From assembly GCA_900751885.1 (NCBI GenBank), contig CAADTH010000068.1, positions 1 to 64,000 on the forward strand: DNA of 64,000 nucleotides, in the 5' to 3' direction. The translations under genes and the position numbers were made by a program. Under the pieces are notes generated by a model. That model had not been told where the DNA came from. It searched no databases and was given only the letters and a program-made list of their open reading frames with translations. The stretch comes from Clostridia bacterium (GTDB taxonomy: Bacteria; Bacillota; Clostridia; UBA1381). Below are positions 41,268-49,358 of the stretch, in pieces (the stretch's first letter is position 1; each line of letters opens with the position of its first letter).

Positions 41268-41513
41268 GTGCTGACGACATTTATCGTGTTACATATCGTT
41301 GTAACCGTGCTTTTGATTGCTGTTGTATTGCTTCAGGAAGGAAAAGACCCGGGTATGAATGGAATTATGGGAACCGCTACAGAGGAAACGGATTCCTTCT
41401 TCAGCAAAAACTCAGGCAGAACCAAGCAGGCGCTATACTCTAAGCTCACAGCGTTTATTTCGATTTTGTTTTTGATTACCACGATGGTTTTGGTATTCTT
41501 GACCGCAAAATAA
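41268..41513 (+). CDS. secG: Preprotein translocase subunit SecG
   Basis: GTG 41268 is chosen from AGGAGGG just upstream and from homologous starts. 81 residues with two membrane helices: residues about 2-22 ('TTFIVLHIVVTVLLIAVVLLQ' in part) and about 58-78. Between them lies the conserved 'GKDPGMNGIMGTATEETDSFFSKN'-type loop (quoted in part). It is an auxiliary subunit of the SecYEG channel. The usual downstream gene rnr is absent; a terminator follows at once. Confidence 0.93.
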   Translation: MLTTFIVLHIVVTVLLIAVVLLQEGKDPGMNGIMGTATEETDSFFSKNSGRTKQALYSKLTAFISILFLITTMVLVFLTAK

Positions 41514-41529
41514 AGATGGAAATAAAACG

Positions 41530-41562
41530 AACCTGTCATCAATATGATTGGCAGGTTTTTTT
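41530..41562 (+). terminator. Terminator of secG
   Basis: Arms AACCTG/CAGGTT with partial pairing through the loop (ATCAAT/ATTG), then seven T. Confidence 0.7.
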
Positions 41563-41609
41563 GTGCGTCGTTTTTTCTTGTTTTTTGTAACCTGATTGTA
41601 ATATTACAG

Positions 41610-41638
41610 TTGATTTTTTCCTCTCGGGCTGTTATAAT
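41610..41638 (+). promoter_or_regulatory. Promoter for the secreted protein at 41742
   Basis: TTGATT (41610-41615), 17-bp spacer, TATAAT (41633-41638). It leaves a leader of about 100 nt. Confidence 0.7.
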
Positions 41639-41741
41639 AAAAGGGGAAGGGTATGGCGAAACAGATTGCCCCTTTTCGTCCCTTCTTACATATCAGGATG
41701 TATCCTTTCTCAGGCGGATATATCTGTCGGAGGTCATGACG

Positions 41742-42440
41742 ATGAAACGATTACAAAAAAGAATTGCCGCGCTGTGCGTTCTGTTCGCCCTGTGCGTATC
41801 CTCTTTTAGCGTATACGCATCCGGTGATATGGTCCATGTATATCGTGATGATGGAACAATGAAAGCTGTCTCAGCCGCTGAAGAGGCATCGTATCTGCAA
41901 GCCGGCTGGCAAACACAGTTTCCTTATACCGGGCAGGAATTTTGGCTGACAGCAGATTATTTTTATTATCACACGACCGATTTGTACCGCACACCGACCA
42001 AAAATTTGGTCTCAAGACCGCAAACCTTTACAAAAATTCAGATAATCGGATATGATGAAACCAATCTCACCCGCGCAGACGGTGGTGAGGTGACAATCAA
42101 TTCTGTCCTGTTCGAGGTCGCAGGCGCGAAGTATAAAATGCCAATGGGTGATTTGCTTCGCGGCTATTCCATCGGCAGCAGCGAAAAACAGATTTATTGG
42201 TCCAATCCAAAAGAGATGTATGGCATCTCAGATGAGAGCTGGAACCTGTTGCAGTCGGGTACGCCGTGGATAGGAATGCCAAAGTTTGAATTTTACTTGC
42301 TGTATGGACAGCCGGACTATATGGAGACCTACACAGAGGACTGGGGAGTGATTGACCGTCTAGTGTATCATGATGCCCAGTACAATGAATATTCTGTGTT
42401 TTTCCGCAACGACGGACTGTATGATTACTATGTGTATTAA
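41742..42440 (+). CDS. Secreted protein of unknown function (232 aa)
   Basis: ATG 41742 follows GGAGG at 8 nt. A signal peptide (MKRLQKRIAALCVLFALCVS...VYASG) covers residues 1-25. Residues about 27-50 contain 'VYRDDGTMKAVSAAEEASYLQAGW', a short motif also seen in spore-associated or cell-wall SH3-like pieces. The remainder is Tyr-rich and beta-like ('GMPKFEFYLLYGQPDYMETYTEDWG'). No catalytic motif is visible. It is a single gene with its own promoter and terminator. Confidence 0.8.
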   Translation: MKRLQKRIAALCVLFALCVSSFSVYASGDMVHVYRDDGTMKAVSAAEEASYLQAGWQTQFPYTGQEFWLTADYFYYHTTDLYRTPTKNLVSRPQTFTKIQIIGYDETNLTRADGGEVTINSVLFEVAGAKYKMPMGDLLRGYSIGSSEKQIYWSNPKEMYGISDESWNLLQSGTPWIGMPKFEFYLLYGQPDYMETYTEDWGVIDRLVYHDAQYNEYSVFFRNDGLYDYYVY

Positions 42441-42446
42441 ACGATA

Positions 42447-42481
42447 AAAGAAGCTCAAAGCTATGTTTGAGCTTCTTTTTT
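42447..42481 (+). terminator. Terminator after the secreted protein
   Basis: Stem AAAGAAGCTCAAA with its complement, six-nt loop, T run. It lies between two convergent genes. Confidence 0.8.
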
Positions 42482-42528
42482 TGTGTTTTGATTTTATTTT
42501 AAAATTCCGCAGTCTCTAATAGAAACTT

Positions 42529-43797
42529 TTATTGAATCGGCGAGAATACCATTCCCTTTTCCGTAATTTTTTTCACAACCTGCCCGAACACACCGTTTTC
42601 ATTGTATTGATATACCCTCCTGCCATTCTTTGTCTCACAGGTGATATTCTCAAAATCCACATATGGATGAATGAACATGCTCGTCACCTGATCCTCCGGC
42701 AGAGCATCAATCCTGGCGAGCACCTCTGGCAGCTCGTCTACGCCTGTCACATATCCAATCGGTGTCGGCACATACAAAACCTGCTTGCCGCCACGGTTTA
42801 CCTCGTCGATTTTTCCAAGCTTTCCCTGGTGATAATAGCTCTGCTGATAAATGATGTCAAACAGCCCCTCAGCCATCCTCAGCTGCTCATTGGTTGAACT
42901 GTAGTGTGGAAACTCAAAGATAGAGTCATCATATCCAAGCTCTCTTGCCGTTTCCTTTGCCTTCTTCATCCGTCTTTTTTGCTCTGCGTTCGTATAAGGA
43001 CTATCGGTTCCGAATTCCACACCGACACCGCTTTTTGTATCTCCTTCCTGGTGGGTGTATCCATGCAAGACGATATGTCCGCCGTGATGGACTGCATAAT
43101 CGAGTGTATAGAGAAAATGGGCATTATAAAAATTAAAATTTTTTGTCAAATCGTTGGATACATCCGCCTCAGGCTCCACATAGCGTGGAATCCAAGCAAT
43201 GTGGTACTCCTGTCCCCGGCTGTAGAGGTAATCCATAATCACGCGCATTTTTTCCAAATACTCATCCCTATTTTGCGCCGTAATCTGTGCTGATACATCC
43301 TCAAGCCGCAGATATGCTGCCTTTCGTCCATCCGCCATATCCTCAGGCGCTTCAGGCATATCTCTCGGATAGAGCTTCACCATATTTTTTCCGCTGTCAA
43401 ATACGACAGCCAAATGAAACAGTTGACCTACATCATACACAGAAATATATGCTGTGTCCTCCTCGTCCACATACAGCTGGTAAACGAATAGCTCTGAATC
43501 CTCCTCAGAGAACGTATACTGAAATTCTCTAAAGCTTATGTGATAGACTCTGTCTTCATCGCGGCTTGCTGTTCCCCCTGCCGCACGGACAAACTCCTCC
43601 AGCGGCAGAAACAGGCGTCCTGACACAAATGCCATCTGCTTTTGCATCGGGAGTGTCTGGTCTGAAAGTGTCACACCTCCATTTGTCATGACAGCCTTAT
43701 CGTAGTGGTTGTCTGCCAGGTACGAGCCGCTCAGATTGATTGCCAGACAAAACACCAGCAAAAATACAAGCCATTTCCCTTTTTTCACTTCCGCCAC
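42529..43797 (-). CDS. DUF2334-family polysaccharide-deacetylase-like protein with stalk domain
   Basis: 422 residues. An N-terminal membrane anchor or uncleaved signal lies at residues about 9-28. A copper-amine-oxidase-N-like stalk domain covers about 40-150 ('QMAFVSGRLFLPLEEFVRAAGG'). The DUF2334 domain (about 165-420) has 'AYLRLEDVSAQ', 'YHIAWIPRYVEP', 'HIVLHGYTHQEG' and 'MFIHPYVDF'. The Asp and paired His residues in these motifs correspond to metal ligands of the NodB-like deacetylase fold. The substrate is not known; a cell-surface glycan is likely from its location. It is followed closely by nothing on its strand until the terminator region. Confidence 0.85.
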   Translation of the reverse strand: MAEVKKGKWLVFLLVFCLAINLSGSYLADNHYDKAVMTNGGVTLSDQTLPMQKQMAFVSGRLFLPLEEFVRAAGGTASRDEDRVYHISFREFQYTFSEEDSELFVYQLYVDEEDTAYISVYDVGQLFHLAVVFDSGKNMVKLYPRDMPEAPEDMADGRKAAYLRLEDVSAQITAQNRDEYLEKMRVIMDYLYSRGQEYHIAWIPRYVEPEADVSNDLTKNFNFYNAHFLYTLDYAVHHGGHIVLHGYTHQEGDTKSGVGVEFGTDSPYTNAEQKRRMKKAKETARELGYDDSIFEFPHYSSTNEQLRMAEGLFDIIYQQSYYHQGKLGKIDEVNRGGKQVLYVPTPIGYVTGVDELPEVLARIDALPEDQVTSMFIHPYVDFENITCETKNGRRVYQYNENGVFGQVVKKITEKGMVFSPIQ

Positions 43798-43805
43798 CTT
43801 CTTTC

Positions 43806-44279
43806 CTAGTGAAAGGAGTATACCATGATATACTCCTCTTCCTTTTTCTTTCTTATCTCAAACCCCAATCTTTTATATAGCTCAAAAGCAGGATTTTCTC
43901 CCTGTACTGAAAGCGACACAGCCGCGTATCCCTTTTCTTTTAAGTTTTCCAGTATCCTCTTGATTAGCTCTGTACCGATGCCCTTTCTGCGGCAGTCTGG
44001 ATAAAGCGAGACTGCAAGCTCAGGCGTTCTGTTGTCTACCGAGCCATATCCCGGTATGACGCGCGCCCATGCCGCACCGATGACTCTGCCGCCCTGCTCT
44101 GCACACAGACACGTATCGTTTTCATTGCCAAAATCTTGTATATAAATTTTGAGTGCATCGTTATGAATGCTTGATTTCGGAAGCTTTTTCTGTCCTTTTT
44201 TCTGAAAAATAGCTTCATACAAAAAGTCTTTCAAAAGCGGATACTCCTCTGGTCTCATTTGCCGAATTGAGTAATCCAT
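43806..44279 (-). CDS. GNAT-family N-acetyltransferase
   Basis: The start is uncertain: ATG 44279 (MDYSIRQMRPEEYPLLKDFLY) fits the fold, and GTG 44291 is 12 nt upstream with AAAGGAAG before it. About 157 residues. Acetyl-CoA motif A is 'LYPDCRRKGIGTELIKRIL' (R-x-x-G-I-G), and the fold ends 'FELYKRLGFEIRKKKEEEYIMVY'. 'RVIGAAWARVIPGYGSVD' is the core strand. The substrate is unknown. It lies 8 bp upstream of the DUF2334 gene on the same strand, so the two are probably cotranscribed. Confidence 0.88.
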   Translation of the reverse strand: MDYSIRQMRPEEYPLLKDFLYEAIFQKKGQKKLPKSSIHNDALKIYIQDFGNENDTCLCAEQGGRVIGAAWARVIPGYGSVDNRTPELAVSLYPDCRRKGIGTELIKRILENLKEKGYAAVSLSVQGENPAFELYKRLGFEIRKKKEEEYIMVYSFH

Positions 44280-44422
44280 ATGTTTTCCCACAGATAGAAC
44301 GCTTCCTTTCTTTATTCTTTCCCAAAATGCTTCTCACTTCTCTGATATTCTTTTTCCATTATAGCATAAGCGTATCAAAAGAAAAGGAAAAAAATATAAA
44401 TTTTCTATGAATTATTTGCATC

Positions 44423-44455
44423 AAAAAAGCAAACTCCTTGTGGAGGTTGCTTTTA
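44423..44455 (-). terminator. Terminator of ireB
   Basis: Hairpin AAAAGCAACCTCC / GGAGTTTGCTTTTTT (one mismatch) on the minus strand, 27 bp after the ireB stop. Confidence 0.7.
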
Positions 44456-44481
44456 GACATGGATATTCGACCTATCCTTAT

Positions 44482-44733
44482 TTATAATGCTTTGATATAC
44501 TGCCGCACAAATTCCTCCAACAGCTCATCCCTCTCAAGCCGCACAATCATCCCTCTTGCGCCATTGTAGCTCGTGATATAGGTCGGGTCGCCGGATAGGA
44601 TATATCCGACAATCTGACTGATTGGGTCGTATCCTTTTACCTTGAGCGCTTCATACACCTGGGACATGATTTCTTTCACTTCCTGCTCCTTGTCAAATCC
44701 GATATTGAATTTCATCGTCTCGTTCAAATCCAT
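44482..44733 (-). CDS. ireB: IreB-family regulatory phosphoprotein
   Basis: ATG 44733 (MDLNETMKFNIGFDKEQEVKE) lies behind AAGGAGG. 83 residues, the normal size of the UPF0297/IreB family: 'VYEALKVKGYDPISQIVGYILSGDPTYITSYN' (in parts) is the conserved core, and 'EEFVRQYIKAL' is a typical end. In enterococci IreB is a target of the IreK kinase and tunes cephalosporin tolerance. The N-terminal Thr residue ('NETMKF') matches the phosphosite region. It usually precedes ruvX and a DUF1292 gene, but here it is alone, with a terminator following. Confidence 0.93.
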   Translation of the reverse strand: MDLNETMKFNIGFDKEQEVKEIMSQVYEALKVKGYDPISQIVGYILSGDPTYITSYNGARGMIVRLERDELLEEFVRQYIKAL

Positions 44734-44870
44734 ATTCCGATGCCTCCTTTGTACTAAAATCGTATCCCCATGTTTATTATCATAGTATAAATCAAGCAAT
44801 TATGCAAGCAAAAAAGCAAAAAATTGATGAAAAATTCATAAATTGTACTCTATTTTTGTCTCATATTCAA

Positions 44871-44893
44871 AAGGCGCCCCAATGGGGCGCCTT
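44871..44893 (-). terminator. Terminator of ftsH
   Basis: Perfect GC-rich stem AAGGCGCCCC/GGGGCGCCTT with a 3-nt loop, 5 bp after the stop codon; the T run is short. Confidence 0.75.
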
Positions 44894-44897
44894 CATT

Positions 44898-46943
44898 TTA
44901 TTCCTGCGTCTCGTCCTGCCGCTGTTGTATTCCATCCGGAAGAAGGTCTGTTTCCTGTTTTCCGTCTGCTAATTCCTTGTCTGCTGTCTCTGATTCCTCT
45001 ATCGCGGCGGTGCTCATCTCATCTAATATTTTCATAAACTCTCCGCCTGTGATGGTTTCCTTCTGAATCAAAAACTCAGCGATTTTATCCAGCGCATCCC
45101 TGTTTTTCTCAAGCAGTGATTTCGCCTTCTCATAACACATTTTGATAATCGAAACCACCTCACGGTCAAGCTCGGTAAGCGTCTCCTGGGAACAGTTCGC
45201 CACCGCGCGCCCGTCGAGATAACGGTTCTGCACATCCTCAAGCTGTGTCATTCCGAATTTGTCAGACATTCCATACTGCGCAATCATCGCGCGCGCCAGC
45301 TGTGTGGCACGCTCCATATCATTTGACGCACCGGTTGTCTGAATTCCAAACACCGTCTCCTCCGCCGCGCGTCCGGCAAGAAGCACTGTGATTTCACCAA
45401 TGATTTCATCCTTTGACATGAGGTAATGCTCTTCCTCCGGCATGGACATCGTGTATCCGAGCGCTCCCATTGTGCGCGGTACAATCGTAATTTTCTGTAC
45501 AGGCTGGGTATGCTTTTGAAGCGCTGTCGCAAGCGCATGCCCAACCTCATGGAATGCAACAATGCGCTTTTCCTTCTCTGAAAGAATGCGGTCTTTTTTC
45601 TCTTTTCCGGCGATAACCAACTCTACCGCCTCCATCAAATCCTCCTGCTTTACGACCGGACGCCCAAACCGCACTGCGCGAAGTGCCGCCTCATTGACCA
45701 TATTTGCAAGGTCTGCGCCAACCGCTCCGCTTGTCGCAAGTGCGATTTCATGAAGGTTGATATCCTCTCCCATTCTCACGTTTTTCGCATGAACCTTGAG
45801 GATATCCTCACGTCCCTTTAAGTCTGGCTTTTCCACAATAATCCGTCTGTCAAACCGCCCCGGACGCAAAAGCGCCTTGTCGAGAATTTCCGGGCGGTTT
45901 GTCGCCGCAAGGATGACCACACCCTTGGAGGAATCGAATCCATCCATCTCGGAAAGAAGCTGATTTAATGTCTGTTCCCTCTCGTCGTTTCCGCCGAGCT
46001 GGGAATCTCTGCTTTTTCCTATCGCGTCGATTTCATCAATAAAGATGATACAAGGCGCCTTGTCCTGTGCCTGCTTGAATAAATCCCTCACGCGCGACGC
46101 GCCCACGCCCACGAACATCTCCACAAAATCCGATCCGGACAGGGAGAAAAATGGTACATTCGCCTCGCCTGCGACCGCCTTTGCAAGAAGCGTTTTTCCT
46201 GTCCCCGGAGGTCCCACGAGCAGTGCTCCCTTTGGCTGCTTGGCACCAATCGCCGTGTACTTTGCAGGATTGTGCAAAAAGTCCACAATCTCGTCTAAGG
46301 ACTCCTTCGCCTCCTCCTGCCCTGCCACATCAGCAAACGTCACACCTGTTTTCTTCTCAATATACACCTTGGCAGTGCTCTGTCCGACCGACATGAATCC
46401 ACCGCCGCCTTTTCCTGCCATATGCTTCGTCATATAGCGCATGAACAGCATGAGCAGGAGGTATACTACCAGGATTGGCAAAATCCATGCCAGGAAAAAT
46501 TCCAACAGCGGATTTTTATACGGAACCGGCGTCGAATAGGTGACGCCGTGCTCGTTAAGCTTTCCCAGAAGCTCGGCGTCCTCCTTCAGCCGGCCGGTGT
46601 AATAAATCGTCCTCTCTTCCTTTGTCGGACGCTTTGTGCTCTGCGGCTCAATGCCGAAAAGCCCTACCGACTGCTGCGGCGTCTGCGAAGGCGTCACCGC
46701 CGGCTCTGCCGCATCCTGCTTTTTCTTTTTGATTAAAATCTTATCCTCTTGAATTTCCACCTCCGCGACCTCGTTGCCGTCGACCATACTCAAAAATTCT
46801 GTGTATGTGATCTCTTCCCGCGGCGGCGTGGTAATCATGGAGATAAAGATGTTCAGCATGAATGTCGCCACAACGGAAAAAATCAGAAACAACAACAGCG
46901 GATTGCGAAAAATGGAGGGTTTTTTATTGTCATTTTCGTTCAT
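44898..46943 (-). CDS. ftsH: ATP-dependent zinc metalloprotease FtsH
   Basis: 681 residues. There are two membrane helices at about 14-34 and about 145-165, with an extracytoplasmic domain between. That domain includes a Pro/Gln-rich stretch (about 78-100). The AAA domain has Walker A 'GPPGTGKTLLAKA' (around residue 240), Walker B 'IIFIDEIDAIG', and the pore loop 'FVEMFVGVGASRV'. The protease site is HEVGHALA. It degrades membrane and short-lived cytoplasmic proteins. The C-terminal tail is acidic (ADGKQETDLLPDGIQQRQD). It stands alone, without the tilS-hpt genes often found upstream in Firmicutes. Confidence 0.96.
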   Translation of the reverse strand: MNENDNKKPSIFRNPLLLFLIFSVVATFMLNIFISMITTPPREEITYTEFLSMVDGNEVAEVEIQEDKILIKKKKQDAAEPAVTPSQTPQQSVGLFGIEPQSTKRPTKEERTIYYTGRLKEDAELLGKLNEHGVTYSTPVPYKNPLLEFFLAWILPILVVYLLLMLFMRYMTKHMAGKGGGGFMSVGQSTAKVYIEKKTGVTFADVAGQEEAKESLDEIVDFLHNPAKYTAIGAKQPKGALLVGPPGTGKTLLAKAVAGEANVPFFSLSGSDFVEMFVGVGASRVRDLFKQAQDKAPCIIFIDEIDAIGKSRDSQLGGNDEREQTLNQLLSEMDGFDSSKGVVILAATNRPEILDKALLRPGRFDRRIIVEKPDLKGREDILKVHAKNVRMGEDINLHEIALATSGAVGADLANMVNEAALRAVRFGRPVVKQEDLMEAVELVIAGKEKKDRILSEKEKRIVAFHEVGHALATALQKHTQPVQKITIVPRTMGALGYTMSMPEEEHYLMSKDEIIGEITVLLAGRAAEETVFGIQTTGASNDMERATQLARAMIAQYGMSDKFGMTQLEDVQNRYLDGRAVANCSQETLTELDREVVSIIKMCYEKAKSLLEKNRDALDKIAEFLIQKETITGGEFMKILDEMSTAAIEESETADKELADGKQETDLLPDGIQQRQDETQE

Positions 46944-47079
46944 ATTGCATCTCCATTCTATCCCTTAAACTGTCTTCCACTTATTGTATCACGCAAACCG
47001 TACAAATTCAAGGAATAATTGACACTGTTCATAGATTATTCGAAATATTCATAAAGCCGGACGCTGATCTGCCTGCCGC

Positions 47080-47108
47080 TTGCTTCTCTTTTCGATATAT
47101 GGTATAGT
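47080..47108 (+). promoter_or_regulatory. Promoter of the acetyltransferase at 47144
   Basis: TTGCTT (47080-47085), 17-bp spacer, TATAGT (47103-47108). Confidence 0.6.
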
Positions 47109-47143
47109 ATGAAGAAGTTTAGAAGGAATATAAGGTGAAAAAA

Positions 47144-47623
47144 ATGCAAATCGAATGGATTCCCATTACGAAGGAAAATGCGTCCAAAGCAGTACAGCTT
47201 TCCATCAAGCCTGAGCAGACTGGTATGGTGGAGTCTGTCGAGGAGTGCCTGCGAGAAGCCTCTAAGCTTCCTCTCTGGCGTCCCGTCGCCATCTCGGCGG
47301 ATGGTATGTGGGTCGGCTTTGCCATGTATGGGCTGTGGAAAAACGAAGGAGCTTCCGGCCGTGTATGGCTGGACCGCTTCTTAATTGATGCACGGCATCA
47401 AGGCAAGGGATATGCAAAGGCATCGCTCTCTGCCCTTTTACCGCACATCAAAAAGACATATGGCTGTGATAGAATTTACCTGAGTGTGTATCAGTCAAAC
47501 TTTGCCGCAATCAGGCTGTATGAGTCGTTTGGCTTTTCCTTCAATGGGGAAACGGATATAAACGGCGAACAGGTCATGGTACTCTGTATGGATGAAATAT
47601 CGGACAGAAAAGCAGACGAGTAA
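47144..47623 (+). CDS. GNAT-family N-acetyltransferase (possible diamine acetyltransferase)
   Basis: ATG 47144 is chosen behind AGGTGA; GTG 47135 is the alternative. About 159 residues. 'WIPITKENASKAVQLSIKPEQ' opens a form similar to BltD/PaiA-like spermine/spermidine acetyltransferases, with 'VWLDRFLIDARHQGKGYAKASL' carrying motif A (R/H-Q-G-K-G-Y-A) and 'SVYQSNFAAIRLYESFGFSF' the C-terminal strand. The location next to the spermidine operon, facing it, makes a polyamine substrate plausible. That is an inference from context and a general resemblance. Confidence 0.85.
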   Translation: MQIEWIPITKENASKAVQLSIKPEQTGMVESVEECLREASKLPLWRPVAISADGMWVGFAMYGLWKNEGASGRVWLDRFLIDARHQGKGYAKASLSALLPHIKKTYGCDRIYLSVYQSNFAAIRLYESFGFSFNGETDINGEQVMVLCMDEISDRKADE

Positions 47624-47625
47624 TA

Positions 47626-47655
47626 AAAAGCAGAGGGATGTTTCCCTCTGCTTTT
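47626..47655. terminator. Bidirectional terminator between the acetyltransferase and speB
   Basis: Perfect 13-bp stem (AAAAGCAGAGGGA and complement), 4-nt loop, T-rich on both strands. Confidence 0.88.
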
Positions 47656-47670
47656 GTTATTTCAGCCGCT

Positions 47671-48519
47671 TTATGAATAAAACAACAGCAATAGTTCGCG
47701 AAGCACCTTACACGCCACCGCGGTGGAGACGCCGCTTTGATCGTACACCGGCGAAAGCTCATTGATGTCAAATCCCACCACGCGAAGCCCTGCCAATTTC
47801 CAAAACGCCGAAAGAAGCTCGGAAAAGCTCACACCGCCTGCCTCAGGCGTGCCGGTTCCCGGAAAAATTGACGGGTCGAGCACATCCAAATCAAGTGAAA
47901 TATACACCGGGTGCCCTGCAAGCTCTTCTACCGCCTGTGGCAATGTATCAAAATTAAATTTGTTCATCACTACATGCTTTTTCGCCCATGCAAATTCACT
48001 TCGCTCCCCGGAGCGAATTCCAAACTGATAGATTCTCCCGTCACCGAGCATATCCCACACCCTGCGCATCACTGACGCATGTGACAGGCTTGCTCCAAGA
48101 TATTCCTCGCGCAAATCCGTGTGTGCGTCAAAATGCACCACACGCAAATCCGGATACTTACAGAACATTGCCCGAACCGCTCCCAGCGTCACCAGATGCT
48201 CTCCTCCAATCATGCAGGGGATTTTACCATCCATCAAGATTTTTGCCGCCATCTCCTCAATCTGTGAAAGCGCACGCTCGGTATCGCCAAAGCACAGCTC
48301 CAAATCACCTGCATCGAACACATAGATATCCTCCAAATCCTTGTCCTGATACGGACTGTACGTCTCAAGTCCGAAGGATTCTGTACGCATGGTACTGCTG
48401 GCAAAGCGTGTCCCGGGGCGAAACGAGGTGGTCGAATCAAACGGCGCACCAAAAATCACAATTTTTGACTTGTCATACTCCTTGTCACAGCCGATGAATG
48501 TGGTCACATTTTTATCCAT
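47671..48519 (-). CDS. speB: Agmatinase
   Basis: 282 residues, ureohydrolase family. Manganese ligands are in 'MIGGEHLVTLG' (His), 'VVHFDAHTDLREEY' (DAHTD, around residue 130) and 'YISLDLDVLDPSIFPGTGTPE' (DxD). It hydrolyses agmatine to putrescine and urea. Assignment to agmatine rather than arginine rests on its operon with a decarboxylase and spermidine synthase. It overlaps speE by 8 nt and is the last gene of the transcript. Confidence 0.93.
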   Translation of the reverse strand: MDKNVTTFIGCDKEYDKSKIVIFGAPFDSTTSFRPGTRFASSTMRTESFGLETYSPYQDKDLEDIYVFDAGDLELCFGDTERALSQIEEMAAKILMDGKIPCMIGGEHLVTLGAVRAMFCKYPDLRVVHFDAHTDLREEYLGASLSHASVMRRVWDMLGDGRIYQFGIRSGERSEFAWAKKHVVMNKFNFDTLPQAVEELAGHPVYISLDLDVLDPSIFPGTGTPEAGGVSFSELLSAFWKLAGLRVVGFDINELSPVYDQSGVSTAVACKVLRELLLLFYS

Positions 48520-49357
48520 GCAATATCTCCTTTACATAATTCGGAAGCGCAAAGCATCCTTTGTGCAGGTCTGTGTTATAGTATCTCGTCTCAAGTCCCA
48601 GCGCATTCCACTTGTCCGCGTTCAAGCTCTTAACAGGGTCATATACCTTTGACGCGAATCCAAACAGCCAGTGGCCTGACGGATACGTCGGAATATGTGC
48701 CTGATATACTTCACACACTGGAAAAAACGAATGAATATGCCCGTGTGCCCGTCGCATCGACGCCGCATATTTGTCGTAATACGGCGATTCCTGCTGGTTT
48801 ACCAGTATCCCATCCTCCCCCAGTGCCTTATAACAATTACCATAAAATTCCTTTGTAAAAAGTCCCTCGCCGGGTCCAAATGGGTCTGTGGAATCCACGA
48901 GAATCAAGTCATACTCCTTTTCCTTCGTGCGCACATACCGAAGTCCATTTTCATAGTGCAGATGTACCCGCGCATCATCGAGCGCACACGCTGTCTTCGG
49001 CAGATATTCGCGGCACACCTCCACCACCATTTGGTCGATTTCCACCATGTCGATATGCTCGATACCATTGTACCGCACCAGCTCACGCACCGCGCCGCCG
49101 TCTCCGCCCCCAATCACCAAAACCCTCTTGATTGCAGGATTGACTGCCATGGGTACATGGGTAATCATCTCGTGGTAAATGAATTCATCCTTTTCTGTCA
49201 CCATCATCAGTCCGTCGAGCGACAAAAACCTGCCGAACTCGGGCGAATAAAATACATCGATTCTCTGAAACTCTGACTGTCCCGAATACAACTGCCTGTC
49301 CACGCGGATAGAAAGCCGGACGTCGTCCGTATGCTGTTCACTATACCAGAAATCCAT
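48512..49357 (-). CDS. speE: Spermidine synthase
   Basis: 281 residues, normal length. 'MDFWYSEQHTDDVRLSIRV' is the N-terminal strand region, 'VLVIGGGDGGAVRELVRY' binds decarboxylated SAM, and 'LILVDSTDPFGPGEGLFTKEFY' contains the catalytic Asp (DSTDP). It transfers an aminopropyl group to putrescine. It needs the products of SpeD and of SpeB, both encoded in this operon. It lies 1 bp below speA. Confidence 0.95.
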   Translation of the reverse strand: MDFWYSEQHTDDVRLSIRVDRQLYSGQSEFQRIDVFYSPEFGRFLSLDGLMMVTEKDEFIYHEMITHVPMAVNPAIKRVLVIGGGDGGAVRELVRYNGIEHIDMVEIDQMVVEVCREYLPKTACALDDARVHLHYENGLRYVRTKEKEYDLILVDSTDPFGPGEGLFTKEFYGNCYKALGEDGILVNQQESPYYDKYAASMRRAHGHIHSFFPVCEVYQAHIPTYPSGHWLFGFASKVYDPVKSLNADKWNALGLETRYYNTDLHKGCFALPNYVKEILHG

Positions 49358-49358
49358 G

